From: Fen-1231 sp035286465
GTDB taxonomy: Bacteria > Gemmatimonadota > Gemmatimonadetes > Gemmatimonadales > Gemmatimonadaceae
Direction: 5' to 3'
Length of the DNA: 64,000 bases
Assembly: GCA_035286465.1 (NCBI GenBank)
Contig: DATEDF010000127.1
Coordinates: forward strand, 1 to 64,000
Under the pieces are notes generated by a model. The model was not told the origin of the DNA. It worked only from the letters and a program-made list of their open reading frames with translations, and ran no database searches. A program made the position numbers and the translations under genes. This document shows, one piece after another, positions 17,002-25,769 of the stretch (position 1 is the first letter of the stretch; the number at the start of each line of letters is the position of its first letter).

Positions 17002-17712
17002 ATGCAGCTGACGATTCGCGAGGCCGCGTCCTATCTGGGTGTGAGCGAGCCGACGGTGCGCCGATGGGTCGGCCAGCGCGGACTACCCGTACACGAAGTC
17101 CACGAGCGGTTCTATCTCAACCCTCTCGAACTCTGGGAGTGGGCGGCGGAGAACAACATCCCCGTCTCCCGCGGTCTGCTCGAGAAGGCGCGCCGGTCGC
17201 CGGACGAGATCCCGCCCCTGGCCGAGCTGCTGCGCACCGGCGGCATCTTCCACGAGGTGGAAGGGGCCACGAAGGGCGAGGTGCTGCGGGCGTTCGTGGA
17301 CCGCCTCCCGCTCCCGCCGGAACAGGACCGCGCGTTTCTGCTGAGCGTGCTCGAGGCACGCGAAGCGATGGGCTCCACCGGCATCGGCAACGGCATCGCG
17401 ATTCCGCACGTCCGCAATCCGATCGTGCTGCACATTGATCGGCCCTTCGTGACGCTCTGCCTGTTGCGGCACCCGGTCGAGTTCGACGCGCCCGACGGGA
17501 AGCCCGTGCACGCGTTGTTCCTGGTCGTGAGTCCCACGGTTCCGGCGCACCTGCAGATTCTCGCGCGGCTCGGTTTCGTGCTGCGCGACGAGGTCCTGCG
17601 GGAGATGCTGCGGAGGTCCGCACCCGCGGACGACGTCCTGGGTCGTATCGAGCTGGTGGAAAGCAGCCGGACGACCGGGTCGTTCGCGGCCGTGAAGGAC
17701 GCGCCCGAGTGA
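17002..17712 (+). CDS. HTH (excisionase-type) plus PTS EIIA(Ntr) domain protein
   Basis: A 236-residue two-domain protein. Residues 1-55 form a MerR/excisionase-type winged HTH (MQLTIREAASYLGVSEPTVRRWV...HERFYLNPLELWEWAAEN). Residues 75-225 are a PtsN-like EIIA domain with the phosphorylatable His at 136 (GIGNGIAIPHVRNP). Such proteins are regulatory rather than sugar transporters. Its stop overlaps the start of the hyfB-like gene (GTGA), so it is the first gene of the Ehr operon and may set operon output according to Ntr-PTS phosphorylation. No ptsP/ptsH is in the window. Confidence 0.85.
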   Translation: MQLTIREAASYLGVSEPTVRRWVGQRGLPVHEVHERFYLNPLELWEWAAENNIPVSRGLLEKARRSPDEIPPLAELLRTGGIFHEVEGATKGEVLRAFVDRLPLPPEQDRAFLLSVLEAREAMGSTGIGNGIAIPHVRNPIVLHIDRPFVTLCLLRHPVEFDAPDGKPVHALFLVVSPTVPAHLQILARLGFVLRDEVLREMLRRSAPADDVLGRIELVESSRTTGSFAAVKDAPE

Positions 17713-19691
17713 GGTGGTTCTTCGCGGGCCTGGGATTGCTCGCCGTCGCAGCCTCGAGCTGCGTGGTGCTGCGGCGGCGCCGCGTGGCCGATCGCGTGTT
17801 CCTCGCGCTCGTCGGCGCCGGCTGCGCGCTCGCGGGCGTCCCCGCCGTCGCCGTGCTCCTCAGGGGAGTTTCGGTGCAGCAGCGCTGGCGGTCCGGCGGT
17901 CCGGGCGGTGACTGGGTCGTCGGGATTGATCCGCTCTCGGCGATGTTCCTGGTCACGATTCTCGGCGTCGGCTTCGCGGACGCCTGGTTCGGCGTCGCGG
18001 ACCTCGCGCCGGCGCGTGCCCGACGCCGGACCTGGTTCACCCACGCCACGTTCGCGCTGGTGCTCGCCGTGATGGCGCTCGTGGTGACGGCGCAGTCGGT
18101 GGTGCTCTTTCTCTGCGCGTGGGAGCTGATGGCGATCGGGTCCTACGTGCTCATCGTGACGGAACACGAGCACGCGGCGGTGCGCCGAGCAGGACTGCTC
18201 TACCTGGTGGTGACGCACGCCGGCACGCTGGCACTCTTCGCCATGTTCGCGGTCTGGGGACGAGCGAGCGGCGACTGGACGTTCGCGGCGCTCTCCGCGT
18301 CACCATCGGGGCTCGCCGGCGGCGGAGCGGCGGCCGTGTTCCTGCTCGCCCTCGTGGGCTTCGGAGGAAAGGCCGGGCTCGTGCCGCTGCATTTCTGGCT
18401 GCCGCCGGCCCACGCGGCGGCGCCCTCGCACGTTTCCGCGCTGATGTCGGGCGTCGTGATCAAGACGGGCATCTACGGCCTGCTGCGGGTGGTCGTGCTC
18501 GCGGGCGCGCCGCCCGGGTGGTGGGGGTGGACGGTGCTCGGCCTCGGCGTCGCGTCCGCCGTGCTCGGCGTGCTCTGGGCGCTCGTGCAGCACGACGTGA
18601 AACGCCTGCTCGCGTATCACAGCGTGGAGAACATCGGGATCATCCTGATGGGCGCGGGCGTCGGCGCCCTCGGGGCCCGCTACGGACATCCGGTGGTGGC
18701 GGTCCTCGGCTACGGCGCCGCGGTGTTGCACACGCTGAATCACGCGCTCTTCAAGAGCGTGCTCTTCCTCGGCGCCGGCGCGGTCTACCGGGCGACGGGC
18801 ACGCGGAACGTGGAGGCGTTGGGCGCGCTCGCCCGGCGAATGCCCCTCACGTGGCTCGCGTTTCTCGTCGGCGCCGCGGCGATCATCGGGGTGCCCCCAT
18901 TGAACGGCTTCGTGAGCGAGTGGCTGGTCTATCAGGGGCTCTTTCGCGCGGGACAGTCGGGGGAGACCCTTCGCCTGGCGGTGCTCGCGGCGCCGGCGCT
19001 CGCGCTCGTCGGCGGTCTGGCGCTCGCCTGCTTCGCGAAAGTCGCCGGCGTCGTGTTCCTCGGAAAGGCCCGCAGCGCCGCCGCCGCGAGCGCGCGGGAG
19101 GCCGGCGCCGGGACGCTCGTTCCGGGCTTCGCTCTGGTGCTGGCGTGCGTCGTGATCGGGGCGTTCCCCGCGTTCGTGGTACCACCGGTGCTCACGGTCG
19201 GCCGCTTCGTCGCCGGCGCGACGGGCGAGAGGGCGGGCGCGGGGTTGGCCGCGGTGCTCGCCGACGTGCTGGCGGGCGCGCAGCGCCTCTCGCTCGTCGC
19301 GGCGGGCCTCGTGGTTCTCGGCGCGGCGTTCTGGGTGGCGCGCGCGCTGCTTCTCCGCGGTCGCAGCGTCCGCGCGGACGAGACGTGGGGGTGCGGCTAC
19401 GCGCGCCCGACCGCGCGCATGCAGTACACGGCCTCGTCCTTCGTCGCGCCACTCGTACGGGTGTTCGGCAGTCTCGCGGGCGTCCAGGAGCATCGCGGGG
19501 CGACCGTGTTCCACACGGTGCCCGCCGACCTGGTGCTCGATCGCGCCGTGCTCCCGATGTGGGCCCGGGTGCAGCGGCTCGCGCTCCGGCTGCGACCGAT
19601 GCAGCAGGGCCGACTGCACGTCTACCTGATGTACGTCGTCGCGACGCTCCTGGCGCTGCTGGCGTACCTCATCGTCTCGTCGGCGACGTAG
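17709..19691 (+). CDS. Proton-translocating antiporter-like subunit (HyfB/NuoL-type)
   Basis: A 660-residue polytopic protein of the Mrp antiporter/NuoL/HyfB family with about 15 membrane segments. Landmarks are the TM5 glutamate (FLCAWELMAIGSYVLI), the TM7/8 region (PLHFWLPPAHAAAPSHVSALMSGVVIKTGIYGLLR) and the TM8 Lys region (KRLLAYHSVENIGIIL). It should pump protons or sodium as part of a membrane complex. GTG start overlaps the upstream stop. In E. coli hydrogenase 4 the equivalent is HyfB. Confidence 0.87.
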   Translation: MRWFFAGLGLLAVAASSCVVLRRRRVADRVFLALVGAGCALAGVPAVAVLLRGVSVQQRWRSGGPGGDWVVGIDPLSAMFLVTILGVGFADAWFGVADLAPARARRRTWFTHATFALVLAVMALVVTAQSVVLFLCAWELMAIGSYVLIVTEHEHAAVRRAGLLYLVVTHAGTLALFAMFAVWGRASGDWTFAALSASPSGLAGGGAAAVFLLALVGFGGKAGLVPLHFWLPPAHAAAPSHVSALMSGVVIKTGIYGLLRVVVLAGAPPGWWGWTVLGLGVASAVLGVLWALVQHDVKRLLAYHSVENIGIILMGAGVGALGARYGHPVVAVLGYGAAVLHTLNHALFKSVLFLGAGAVYRATGTRNVEALGALARRMPLTWLAFLVGAAAIIGVPPLNGFVSEWLVYQGLFRAGQSGETLRLAVLAAPALALVGGLALACFAKVAGVVFLGKARSAAAASAREAGAGTLVPGFALVLACVVIGAFPAFVVPPVLTVGRFVAGATGERAGAGLAAVLADVLAGAQRLSLVAAGLVVLGAAFWVARALLLRGRSVRADETWGCGYARPTARMQYTASSFVAPLVRVFGSLAGVQEHRGATVFHTVPADLVLDRAVLPMWARVQRLALRLRPMQQGRLHVYLMYVVATLLALLAYLIVSSAT

Positions 19692-19702
19692 GGGGCCCGA
19701 CC

Positions 19703-20611
19703 GTGTTCTCGTCGCTCGCCAGTCTGCTGACGTTTCTCGCGATCGCTCCGCTCCTGCAGGGAGTGGCGACGCGCACGAAGTCCGCGCTGACCGGACGCCG
19801 GGGTCCTCCGGTGCTTCAGCCGTATGCGGATCTCTGGAAGCTCGCTCGACGCGGCACGGTGGTGAGCGCCACCACGACCTGGATCTTCCGGCTTGTGCCG
19901 CCCGCGGTCGCGGCGTGCGCCGTGATTGCCGCGACGTTGTTGCCGCTCGACGGCCACGCCGCCCTGCTCCGTTTTTCGGGCGATGCGATCGCCTTCGTGT
20001 ACCTGCTCGCGCTCGGCCGCTTCCTGCTGGCGCTGGCGGCGCTCGACACCGGCTCCAGCTTCGAGGGCATGGGCGCGAGCCGCGAGGTCACGGTCGCCGC
20101 CTTCGTGGAGATGGGCTTCTTCGTCGTCCTGGGCGTGTTGAGTCTTGCGACCGGCGAACTCTCGCTGACCGGCATGCTCACGGGAACGACGGGCGACCGG
20201 CTCTGGTCGGCGGCGCCATCGCTCGTCATGGTCGTTCTCGGCCTCTTCGCGCTGCTCCTGGCGGAGAGCGCGCGGGTCCCCGTGGACGATCCCGCCACGC
20301 ATCTCGAGCTGACGATGATCCACGAGGTGATGGTGCTCGACCAGAGCGGACCGGACCTCGCGCTGGTGCTCTTCGCGAGCGCCGCGAAGTTCGCCGCGTA
20401 CGCCGCAATCCTGGTGAGCCTGCTCGTGCCCCGCTCCTCGATGCCGTGGCCACTCGCGCTCGGCGTGCTCGTGGCGGGCCTCACGGGCGTCGCGGTCGCC
20501 GTCGGCGTCGTCGAGTCCACGATGGCGCGACTGCGCCTGCCGAAGGTGCCCCTCTACCTCGCCGGCGCGACGGCCCTGGCGGGGTTCGGTCTCGTGCTTC
20601 TGCTGCGCTGA
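19703..20611 (+). CDS. Membrane subunit HyfC/NuoH-type
   Basis: A 302-residue, about eight-helix protein of the NuoH/HyfC family. It keeps the family signature TGRRGPPVLQPYADLWKLARRG near the N-terminus and the acidic loop AESARVPVDDPATHLELTMIHEVMVLDQSGPD. NuoH links the peripheral redox arm to the antiporter-like subunits. GTG start at 19703 is preceded by AGGGGG and lies 11 bases after the hyfB-like stop. Confidence 0.87.
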   Translation: MFSSLASLLTFLAIAPLLQGVATRTKSALTGRRGPPVLQPYADLWKLARRGTVVSATTTWIFRLVPPAVAACAVIAATLLPLDGHAALLRFSGDAIAFVYLLALGRFLLALAALDTGSSFEGMGASREVTVAAFVEMGFFVVLGVLSLATGELSLTGMLTGTTGDRLWSAAPSLVMVVLGLFALLLAESARVPVDDPATHLELTMIHEVMVLDQSGPDLALVLFASAAKFAAYAAILVSLLVPRSSMPWPLALGVLVAGLTGVAVAVGVVESTMARLRLPKVPLYLAGATALAGFGLVLLLR

Positions 20612-20619
20612 CGCCGAAC

Positions 20620-21258
20620 GTGCGCGCCCTCGCCGAGCTGTTCCTGCTGCTGGTGGTCCTGACGGACTTCGCGGTGCTGGGCACGTCGCGCCTCAGCGCG
20701 TGCATTCGCGCGATCGCGCTGCAGGGGCTGTTGCTCGGGTCGCTTCCGCTGCTGGTCGAGGGGGCGTGGTCCGTGCACGCCGCGGTGCTCGGGCTCGGGA
20801 CGATCGCCGTGAAGGCCGTGTTGCTTCCCGCGTTCCTGCGCTGGGCGATCCGCGAAGCCTCGGTACGGCGGGAAGTGGAGCCGTTGGTGGGGTACATGGC
20901 GTCGCTGCTGCTCGGCGCCCTGGCCCTCGGCGCGTCGTTCGCCGTCGCGCACCGGCTGCCACAGAGCGCGGATGCCTCGCTGCTCGTGCCGGTCGCGCTG
21001 GTGACCCTGATGATCGGTCTCCTCGTCCTCATCACCCGCAGCAAGGCCGTGAGCCAGGTGGTCGGCTATCTCATGCTCGAGAACGGGATCTACCTGTTCG
21101 GCCTGACGCAGACGCGACGCGTGCCGTTTCTGCTGGAGGCCGGCGTGCTGCTCGACGTGTTCGTGGCGGTGTTCGTGATGGGGATCGTCGTCTTCCACAT
21201 CAACCGGGAGTTCGACTCCATTTCGGCCGCCAATCTCGCGGAACTGCGGGAGTATTAG
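20620..21258 (+). CDS. Membrane subunit HyfE-like
   Basis: A 212-residue protein with about six hydrophobic segments. The C-terminal half resembles NuoK/HyfE (LMLENGIYLFGL, with a membrane Glu), ending HINREFDSISAANLAELREY. HyfE-type subunits replace NuoK/NuoJ in formate-hydrogenlyase-like complexes. GTG at 20620 is 8 bases after the hyfC-like stop; the frame is open far upstream only as shadow of hyfC. Confidence 0.8.
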   Translation: MRALAELFLLLVVLTDFAVLGTSRLSACIRAIALQGLLLGSLPLLVEGAWSVHAAVLGLGTIAVKAVLLPAFLRWAIREASVRREVEPLVGYMASLLLGALALGASFAVAHRLPQSADASLLVPVALVTLMIGLLVLITRSKAVSQVVGYLMLENGIYLFGLTQTRRVPFLLEAGVLLDVFVAVFVMGIVVFHINREFDSISAANLAELREY

Positions 21259-21259
21259 G

Positions 21260-22705
21260 GTGCTCCTCGCCGCCATCGTGCTGGTTCCCGCGCTCGGGGC
21301 GGCGCTCGCGTACGCCGCGCCGCGCCGCGCCACGCGTTCCGCGCTCCTCGTGGGGGGTGCGACGCTTCACCTGCTGCTGGTGGGGTGGCTCTGGACGACC
21401 ACCGGCGCGACGGCGTTCGCGGGCTGGTTGGCCGTGGATGCGCTGGGGCTGCTGGTGCTCTCGCTCGTGAGCGTGCTCTTCATCGTGACCGCGCAATACG
21501 CGGTGGGGCACCTCCGGGGCGAGAGCACGCGCGACAGCCGGGTGTACCCGACCTGCCTCTTCGCCTTTCTCGCCGCCGCGTCGCTGGTCTCGCTCAGCCA
21601 CCATCTCGCCCTGCTCTGGGTGGGCATGGAGGCCACGACGCTTTCGGTGGCGCCCCTCATCTACGACCGCCACGACCGGCGCTCCCTCGAAGCCGTGTGG
21701 AAGTACCTGGTGCTCTCTTCCGTGGGCATCGCGCTGGCGCTGCTGGCGGTCTTCCTGCTGGCGACGGCGCAGCCGTCCGTCGCCGGCCAGCGGCCGCTGC
21801 TGCTCGACGATCTCGTGGCGGGCGCGGCGTCGCTCGATCCGCGGTGGCTCCGTGCGGCATTCGTCTTCGCCATCGTCGGGTTCGGCACCAAGATGGGGCT
21901 CGCGCCGCTGCACACGTGGAAGCCGGACACGTACGGCGAAGCCCCGAGCCTGGTCGGTGGCCTCATGGCGGGCGGCCTCACGAGCTGCGCGTTCCTCGGG
22001 CTGGCGCGATTCACGCAGGTGCTCATCCCGGCCGGGCTCGGGACTTTCGCCCGCCCGCTGCTCGTTGCGTTCGGGCTCTTCTCGCTGCTCGTTGCCGCCG
22101 CGTTCATCATCGGACAGGCCGACGTGAAGCGGCTACTCGCGTATTCGAGCGTGGAGCACGTCGGCCTGCTCGCGCTGGGGCTGGGGCTCGGCGGCCTGGG
22201 CACCTACGGCGCCGTGCTGCACGTGCTGAACAACGGATTCGTGAAGGGGCTCCTGTTCCTGGTGGTCGGCAACCTCGTCCTGGCGTCCGGCACTTCGGCG
22301 GCCACGGACATTCGCGGGATGCTCCGTGCGCGCCCCGTGTCGGCCCTGCTGCTCTTCGTCGGACTTCTCGCCGTGAGCGGCTCGCCGCCGTTCGGACCCT
22401 TCCTGAGCGAGTTCGCCATCGTGAGTGGAGCGATTCGCGAGCATCATCCCTGGGTGGCGGCCTCGACGCTGCTGCTGCTCGGGTTGATCTTCATCGGGAT
22501 CGCGCGAATGATGCTCGAGATGATCCTCGGGGACGGGAGATCCGCGCCGTCCGCCGTGCCGGCGCCGTCACGCGAAGCGTCGTGGATGGTGGCGGGGCCG
22601 ATGGCGCTCGCCGGCATCGTGCTCGTCCTCGGCCTCTGGCTGCCGCGCCCGCTCCGGGAGCACCTCGCGCAGGCAGCCGCGACGCTCGGCGGGAGCGCCC
22701 CGTGA
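21260..22705 (+). CDS. Proton-translocating antiporter-like subunit (HyfF/NuoN-type)
   Basis: A 481-residue, about 14-helix protein, second antiporter-like subunit of the operon. It has the TM5 Glu (LWVGMEATTLSVAPLIYD), the TM7/8 block (GTKMGLAPLHTWKPDTYGEAPSLVGG) and KRLLAYSSVEHVGLLALG. It corresponds to HyfF. GTG start is one base after the hyfE-like stop; its own stop overlaps the next gene (GTGA). Confidence 0.86.
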   Translation: MLLAAIVLVPALGAALAYAAPRRATRSALLVGGATLHLLLVGWLWTTTGATAFAGWLAVDALGLLVLSLVSVLFIVTAQYAVGHLRGESTRDSRVYPTCLFAFLAAASLVSLSHHLALLWVGMEATTLSVAPLIYDRHDRRSLEAVWKYLVLSSVGIALALLAVFLLATAQPSVAGQRPLLLDDLVAGAASLDPRWLRAAFVFAIVGFGTKMGLAPLHTWKPDTYGEAPSLVGGLMAGGLTSCAFLGLARFTQVLIPAGLGTFARPLLVAFGLFSLLVAAAFIIGQADVKRLLAYSSVEHVGLLALGLGLGGLGTYGAVLHVLNNGFVKGLLFLVVGNLVLASGTSAATDIRGMLRARPVSALLLFVGLLAVSGSPPFGPFLSEFAIVSGAIREHHPWVAASTLLLLGLIFIGIARMMLEMILGDGRSAPSAVPAPSREASWMVAGPMALAGIVLVLGLWLPRPLREHLAQAAATLGGSAP

Positions 22706-24216
22706 GACCGGCGAGCGACGCCGTCCGCTTCGGCAACAGGCGCACCGTGCCCCTCGCGAGCGTTCCCCTGCTCTCGATTGACGCGTTCGGCGACCGGATC
22801 GGTGCGGACGTGTCCGCCGGCGAGCGGATCATCTCCCTCTTCGGCCTTCCCGAAGGGGCGGACCGGGTTCGCCTCATCGTGGTGCTCGGCGACGATGACA
22901 GCGGCCGCCTGCGCGCGCTGTCGGCGCTCGTGGCGCAGCGGTATCCGTCGCTGACCCGGACGTGTCCGCAGGCGTCGCGGTTCGAGCGCGAGCTCGCCGA
23001 GCAGTGCGGGGTGATTCCGGAAGGGCGTGCCGCGCCGAAGCCGTTGCGCCGTCACGCGCCCGATCACCTGCCGCACGCATGGCGCGTGGAGGCGCGTCAC
23101 CGCGAGGCGTACCCATTCTCCGCCGTGGCGGGCGACGAAGTGCACGAGGTGGCGGTCGGGCCGGTGCACGCCGGCATCATCGAGCCCGGTCACTTCCGCC
23201 TGCAGGCCCACGGGGAGGAGGTGCTCGCCGTGGAGATCATGCTGGGCTATCAGCACCGCGGCGTGGAACGGCTGCTGGAGACGGCGGAGCGGCGCCGCGC
23301 GGTCCTCATCGCGGAGTCCATCGCCGGCGATTCGGTGCTCGCGCACGCCAGCGCGTTCTGCGGCGTCATCGAGGCACTGGCGCGGAGCCACAAGAGCCCG
23401 CGCGCGCAGGCGATCCGGGGACTCGCACTCGAGCTCGAGCGGCTCGCGAATCACGTCGGCGACCTGGGCGCGCTGTCGGGCGACATCGCCTATCAACCCG
23501 CGGCCGCGTACTTCGGACGCCTGCGCGGCGAGTGCCTGAATCTGCTCCTGCTCATCTCCGGGAACCGGTACGGTCGGGGGCTGGTTCGTCCGGGTGGGGT
23601 CGGCTTCGACATTCCGCCGGCGATGGCGGAGGAAGTCGGTGCGCGGGTCGAGCGGCTCCGGGACGAGCTGCGGCCGGTCGCCGCGCTCTTCTTCGACACG
23701 CCGTCGGTCCAGTCGCGCCTCGAGGGGGTGGGCGTGCTCTCCACCGAGGTGTGTCGCGTGCAGGGGTTCGTCGGCCCCGTCGCGCGGAGTTGCGGCGTCC
23801 CCCGGGACGTGCGTCACGACTTCCCCTACGGCGTCTATCGCTTCGGGCAGATCCCCGTGGCGACCGCGTGGGCCGGGGACGTGCACGCGCGGGCGCTCGT
23901 GCGGTGGCTCGAGATTCAGCGATCGCTGGCGTTCGTCGGGGAGCAGGTTCGCGCCCTGCCGCGAGGCGATCTGCGCTCGCCGTGCGGACCTTTGGCGCCG
24001 CAGGAACTCGCGGTGGCCATGGAAGAGGGATGGCGTGGAGAGACCGTTCACGTCGCGGTGACCGACGACGCGGGGCGCATTCGCCGCCACAAGGTCGTGG
24101 ACCCGTCGTTCCACAACTGGGAAGCCCTGGCGCTCGCGCTCCCCGGGAACGAGGTGTCGGATTTCCCACTCTGCAACAAGAGCTTCAACCTCTCGTATGC
24201 CGGCCATGATCTCTGA
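22702..24216 (+). CDS. NuoCD/HyfG-like large subunit lacking NiFe ligands (Ehr type)
   Basis: A 504-residue fusion of a NuoC-like N-terminal domain (about 1-115) and a NuoD/hydrogenase-large-subunit domain (about 140-500, VGPVHAGIIEPGHFRLQAHGEEV, EIMLGYQHRGVERLLE). In [NiFe] hydrogenases two CxxC motifs hold the metal. Here the first site reads ESIAGDSVLAH (from E205) and the second DPSFHNW (from D467), so all four Cys are replaced. It therefore cannot bind NiFe and resembles Ehr complexes and complex I. Chosen GTG overlaps the hyfF-like stop. Confidence 0.86.
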   Translation: MRPASDAVRFGNRRTVPLASVPLLSIDAFGDRIGADVSAGERIISLFGLPEGADRVRLIVVLGDDDSGRLRALSALVAQRYPSLTRTCPQASRFERELAEQCGVIPEGRAAPKPLRRHAPDHLPHAWRVEARHREAYPFSAVAGDEVHEVAVGPVHAGIIEPGHFRLQAHGEEVLAVEIMLGYQHRGVERLLETAERRRAVLIAESIAGDSVLAHASAFCGVIEALARSHKSPRAQAIRGLALELERLANHVGDLGALSGDIAYQPAAAYFGRLRGECLNLLLLISGNRYGRGLVRPGGVGFDIPPAMAEEVGARVERLRDELRPVAALFFDTPSVQSRLEGVGVLSTEVCRVQGFVGPVARSCGVPRDVRHDFPYGVYRFGQIPVATAWAGDVHARALVRWLEIQRSLAFVGEQVRALPRGDLRSPCGPLAPQELAVAMEEGWRGETVHVAVTDDAGRIRRHKVVDPSFHNWEALALALPGNEVSDFPLCNKSFNLSYAGHDL

Positions 24217-24286
24217 GACGGTGGCGCAGGACGTGGCGCGAGCCCCGCTGCCGCACGGCGGCCGTCGGCAGTCGGCGGGCTGAACG

Positions 24287-25054
24287 ATGCTCGATTGGCT
24301 GCGCACGCGACTCGCCCAGCGCACGAACCCCGTGCCGGTCCGGGGTGGCCTCACGCCGCTCCCCGAGCGTTTTCGGGGGATGCCGATCCTCTCGGACCGG
24401 GGAGCGGAGGCGGGCGAGCGCCCGTTCGACGTGCCCTCGCGTCTCGTCCGCACGGATGCCCGGCGCCTGCCCGTGCTCGACGTCGGCGCGTGCCTCTTCT
24501 CGCCCGAGGAGATCGTGGACACCCCGGAGGGCCGCATCGCCTTCACGCGAGACTACCGCATGGCGAGCTCCACGCGGGAGGGCCTCGTCTCGCGGACCGG
24601 GGAGGTGGAGCTGGCGCAGGCGCTCGATCGGCGCATGCGACGGCTCTTCGGGCGCTCGCTGCGGCTGCGCTCGGTGTCGGCGGGGAGCTGCGGCGGCTGC
24701 GAGGCCGAGCTGGTCGCGCTGAGCAACGTCGTGTTCGACCTGGCCCGGTTCGGCATCCAGTTCGTCGCGTCACCGCGGCACGCCGACGGGATCGTGATCA
24801 CGGGTGCCGTCAGCACGAACATGCGCGATGCACTCGCGCGGACGTACGCGGCGGTGGCGGATCCGAGGATCGTGATCGCGGTCGGCGCGTGCGCCATCAG
24901 CGGCGGGCCCTTCGCGGGCAGCCCCGAAGTGCTTGGCGGAGTTCCGCCCGACATCCCGGTGGACCTGTGGATCCCGGGATGCCCGCCGCATCCGCTGACC
25001 GTGCTGGACGGGATGCTGAGACTGCTCGGACGGCTCGAAGGCGGCGAGCGGTAG
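24287..25054 (+). CDS. NuoB/HyfI-like [4Fe-4S] subunit fused to a degenerate ferredoxin domain
   Basis: A 255-residue protein. Residues 125-255 are NuoB/HyfI-like with all four N2-type cluster ligands (C135, C138, C202, C232 in SCGGCEAEL, GACAISGG, PGCPPHP). Residues 1-110 align in outline with HyfH/NuoI ferredoxins (LPERFRGMPI, VLDVGACLFSPEEIV, GRIAFTRDYRMASSTREGLV), but only one Cys (C69) is left where 8 ligands would be needed. So the electron wire of the fused domain is gone while the terminal cluster remains. It follows the large subunit by 70 bases. Confidence 0.85.
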   Translation: MLDWLRTRLAQRTNPVPVRGGLTPLPERFRGMPILSDRGAEAGERPFDVPSRLVRTDARRLPVLDVGACLFSPEEIVDTPEGRIAFTRDYRMASSTREGLVSRTGEVELAQALDRRMRRLFGRSLRLRSVSAGSCGGCEAELVALSNVVFDLARFGIQFVASPRHADGIVITGAVSTNMRDALARTYAAVADPRIVIAVGACAISGGPFAGSPEVLGGVPPDIPVDLWIPGCPPHPLTVLDGMLRLLGRLEGGER

Positions 25055-25065
25055 CGGGTCGCGCG

Positions 25066-25677
25066 ATGCCAGGGAAGAAGGCCCCGGAAGAGAGGCGCCG
25101 CGCGCAGATCCTGCGGGCCGCCTTCGACGTCGCCGCGCGCAAGGGGCTCGACGGACTGACGGTGCGCGCGGTGGCGACGAAGGCCGGACTCAGCCCCGGC
25201 CTCGTGCTCTTCCACTTCACGACCAAGGAGCAGCTCGTCGTGGCGCTCCTCGACCATGTGCTCGCCACCACGACGGTCCTGCACGTCACGGAGGAGATCG
25301 CCCGGATCGTGTCGCCGCTCGATCGCCTGCTCGCGCTGCTCGAGCTCGAGATGCATCGGCTCTCCAGTGAGCCGCGCCGCATCCGGCTCTTCTTCGATTT
25401 CTGGGCGAGAGGGATCCGGCACGAGCGGATTCGCGCGAAGATGCAGGCCGAACTCCACCGCTACCGCGAGGCGTTCCGGCCGATGGCTGAGGCGGTCCTG
25501 CGAGCGGAACCCGAGCGATTCGCACGGGTCACGCCGGAAGGGCTGGCCGCCGTGGCCGTGAGTTTCATCAAGGGCTGCGCCGTCCAGTCCATGATTGACC
25601 CCGCTCACTTCGACATCGAGGAGTATCTCGTCGCCGCTCGCGGGCTCCTCCGCGAGCTGGCGTCCTCAATGGCGTGA
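25066..25677 (+). CDS. TetR/AcrR family transcriptional regulator
   Basis: A 203-residue regulator: N-terminal HTH (RRAQILRAAFDVAARKGLDGLTVRAVATKAGLSPGLVLFHFTTKEQLVVALLDHV) and an all-helical ligand domain, closest in style to the BetI branch. The ATG at 25066 is 11 bases after the NuoB-like stop, so it is probably the last gene of the Ehr operon and may control it. The ligand cannot be guessed. A hairpin follows. Confidence 0.85.
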   Translation: MPGKKAPEERRRAQILRAAFDVAARKGLDGLTVRAVATKAGLSPGLVLFHFTTKEQLVVALLDHVLATTTVLHVTEEIARIVSPLDRLLALLELEMHRLSSEPRRIRLFFDFWARGIRHERIRAKMQAELHRYREAFRPMAEAVLRAEPERFARVTPEGLAAVAVSFIKGCAVQSMIDPAHFDIEEYLVAARGLLRELASSMA

Positions 25678-25682
25678 GACGC

Positions 25683-25719
25683 GAGGCACGCGCCGCGGTG
25701 ACGCCTGTCCGCGTGCCTC
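25683..25719. terminator. Hairpin between convergent tetR and exported-protein gene
   Basis: A 10-bp perfect stem (GAGGCACGCG 25683-25692 with 25710-25719) and 17-base loop lie just after the tetR stop and before the converging gene that ends at 25770. It could serve both strands. Only two T follow on the plus strand. Confidence 0.55.
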
Positions 25720-25769
25720 TTCCGGCGTCAGCGGACGCCGTCACTACCGCCGGCGCGCGCCCCCGTGTG

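Noticed and set aside
17709..25054. Functional [NiFe] hydrogenase or formate hydrogenlyase
   Set aside because: No NiFe-binding cysteines in the large subunit, no maturation genes, no formate dehydrogenase and no separate ferredoxin subunit.
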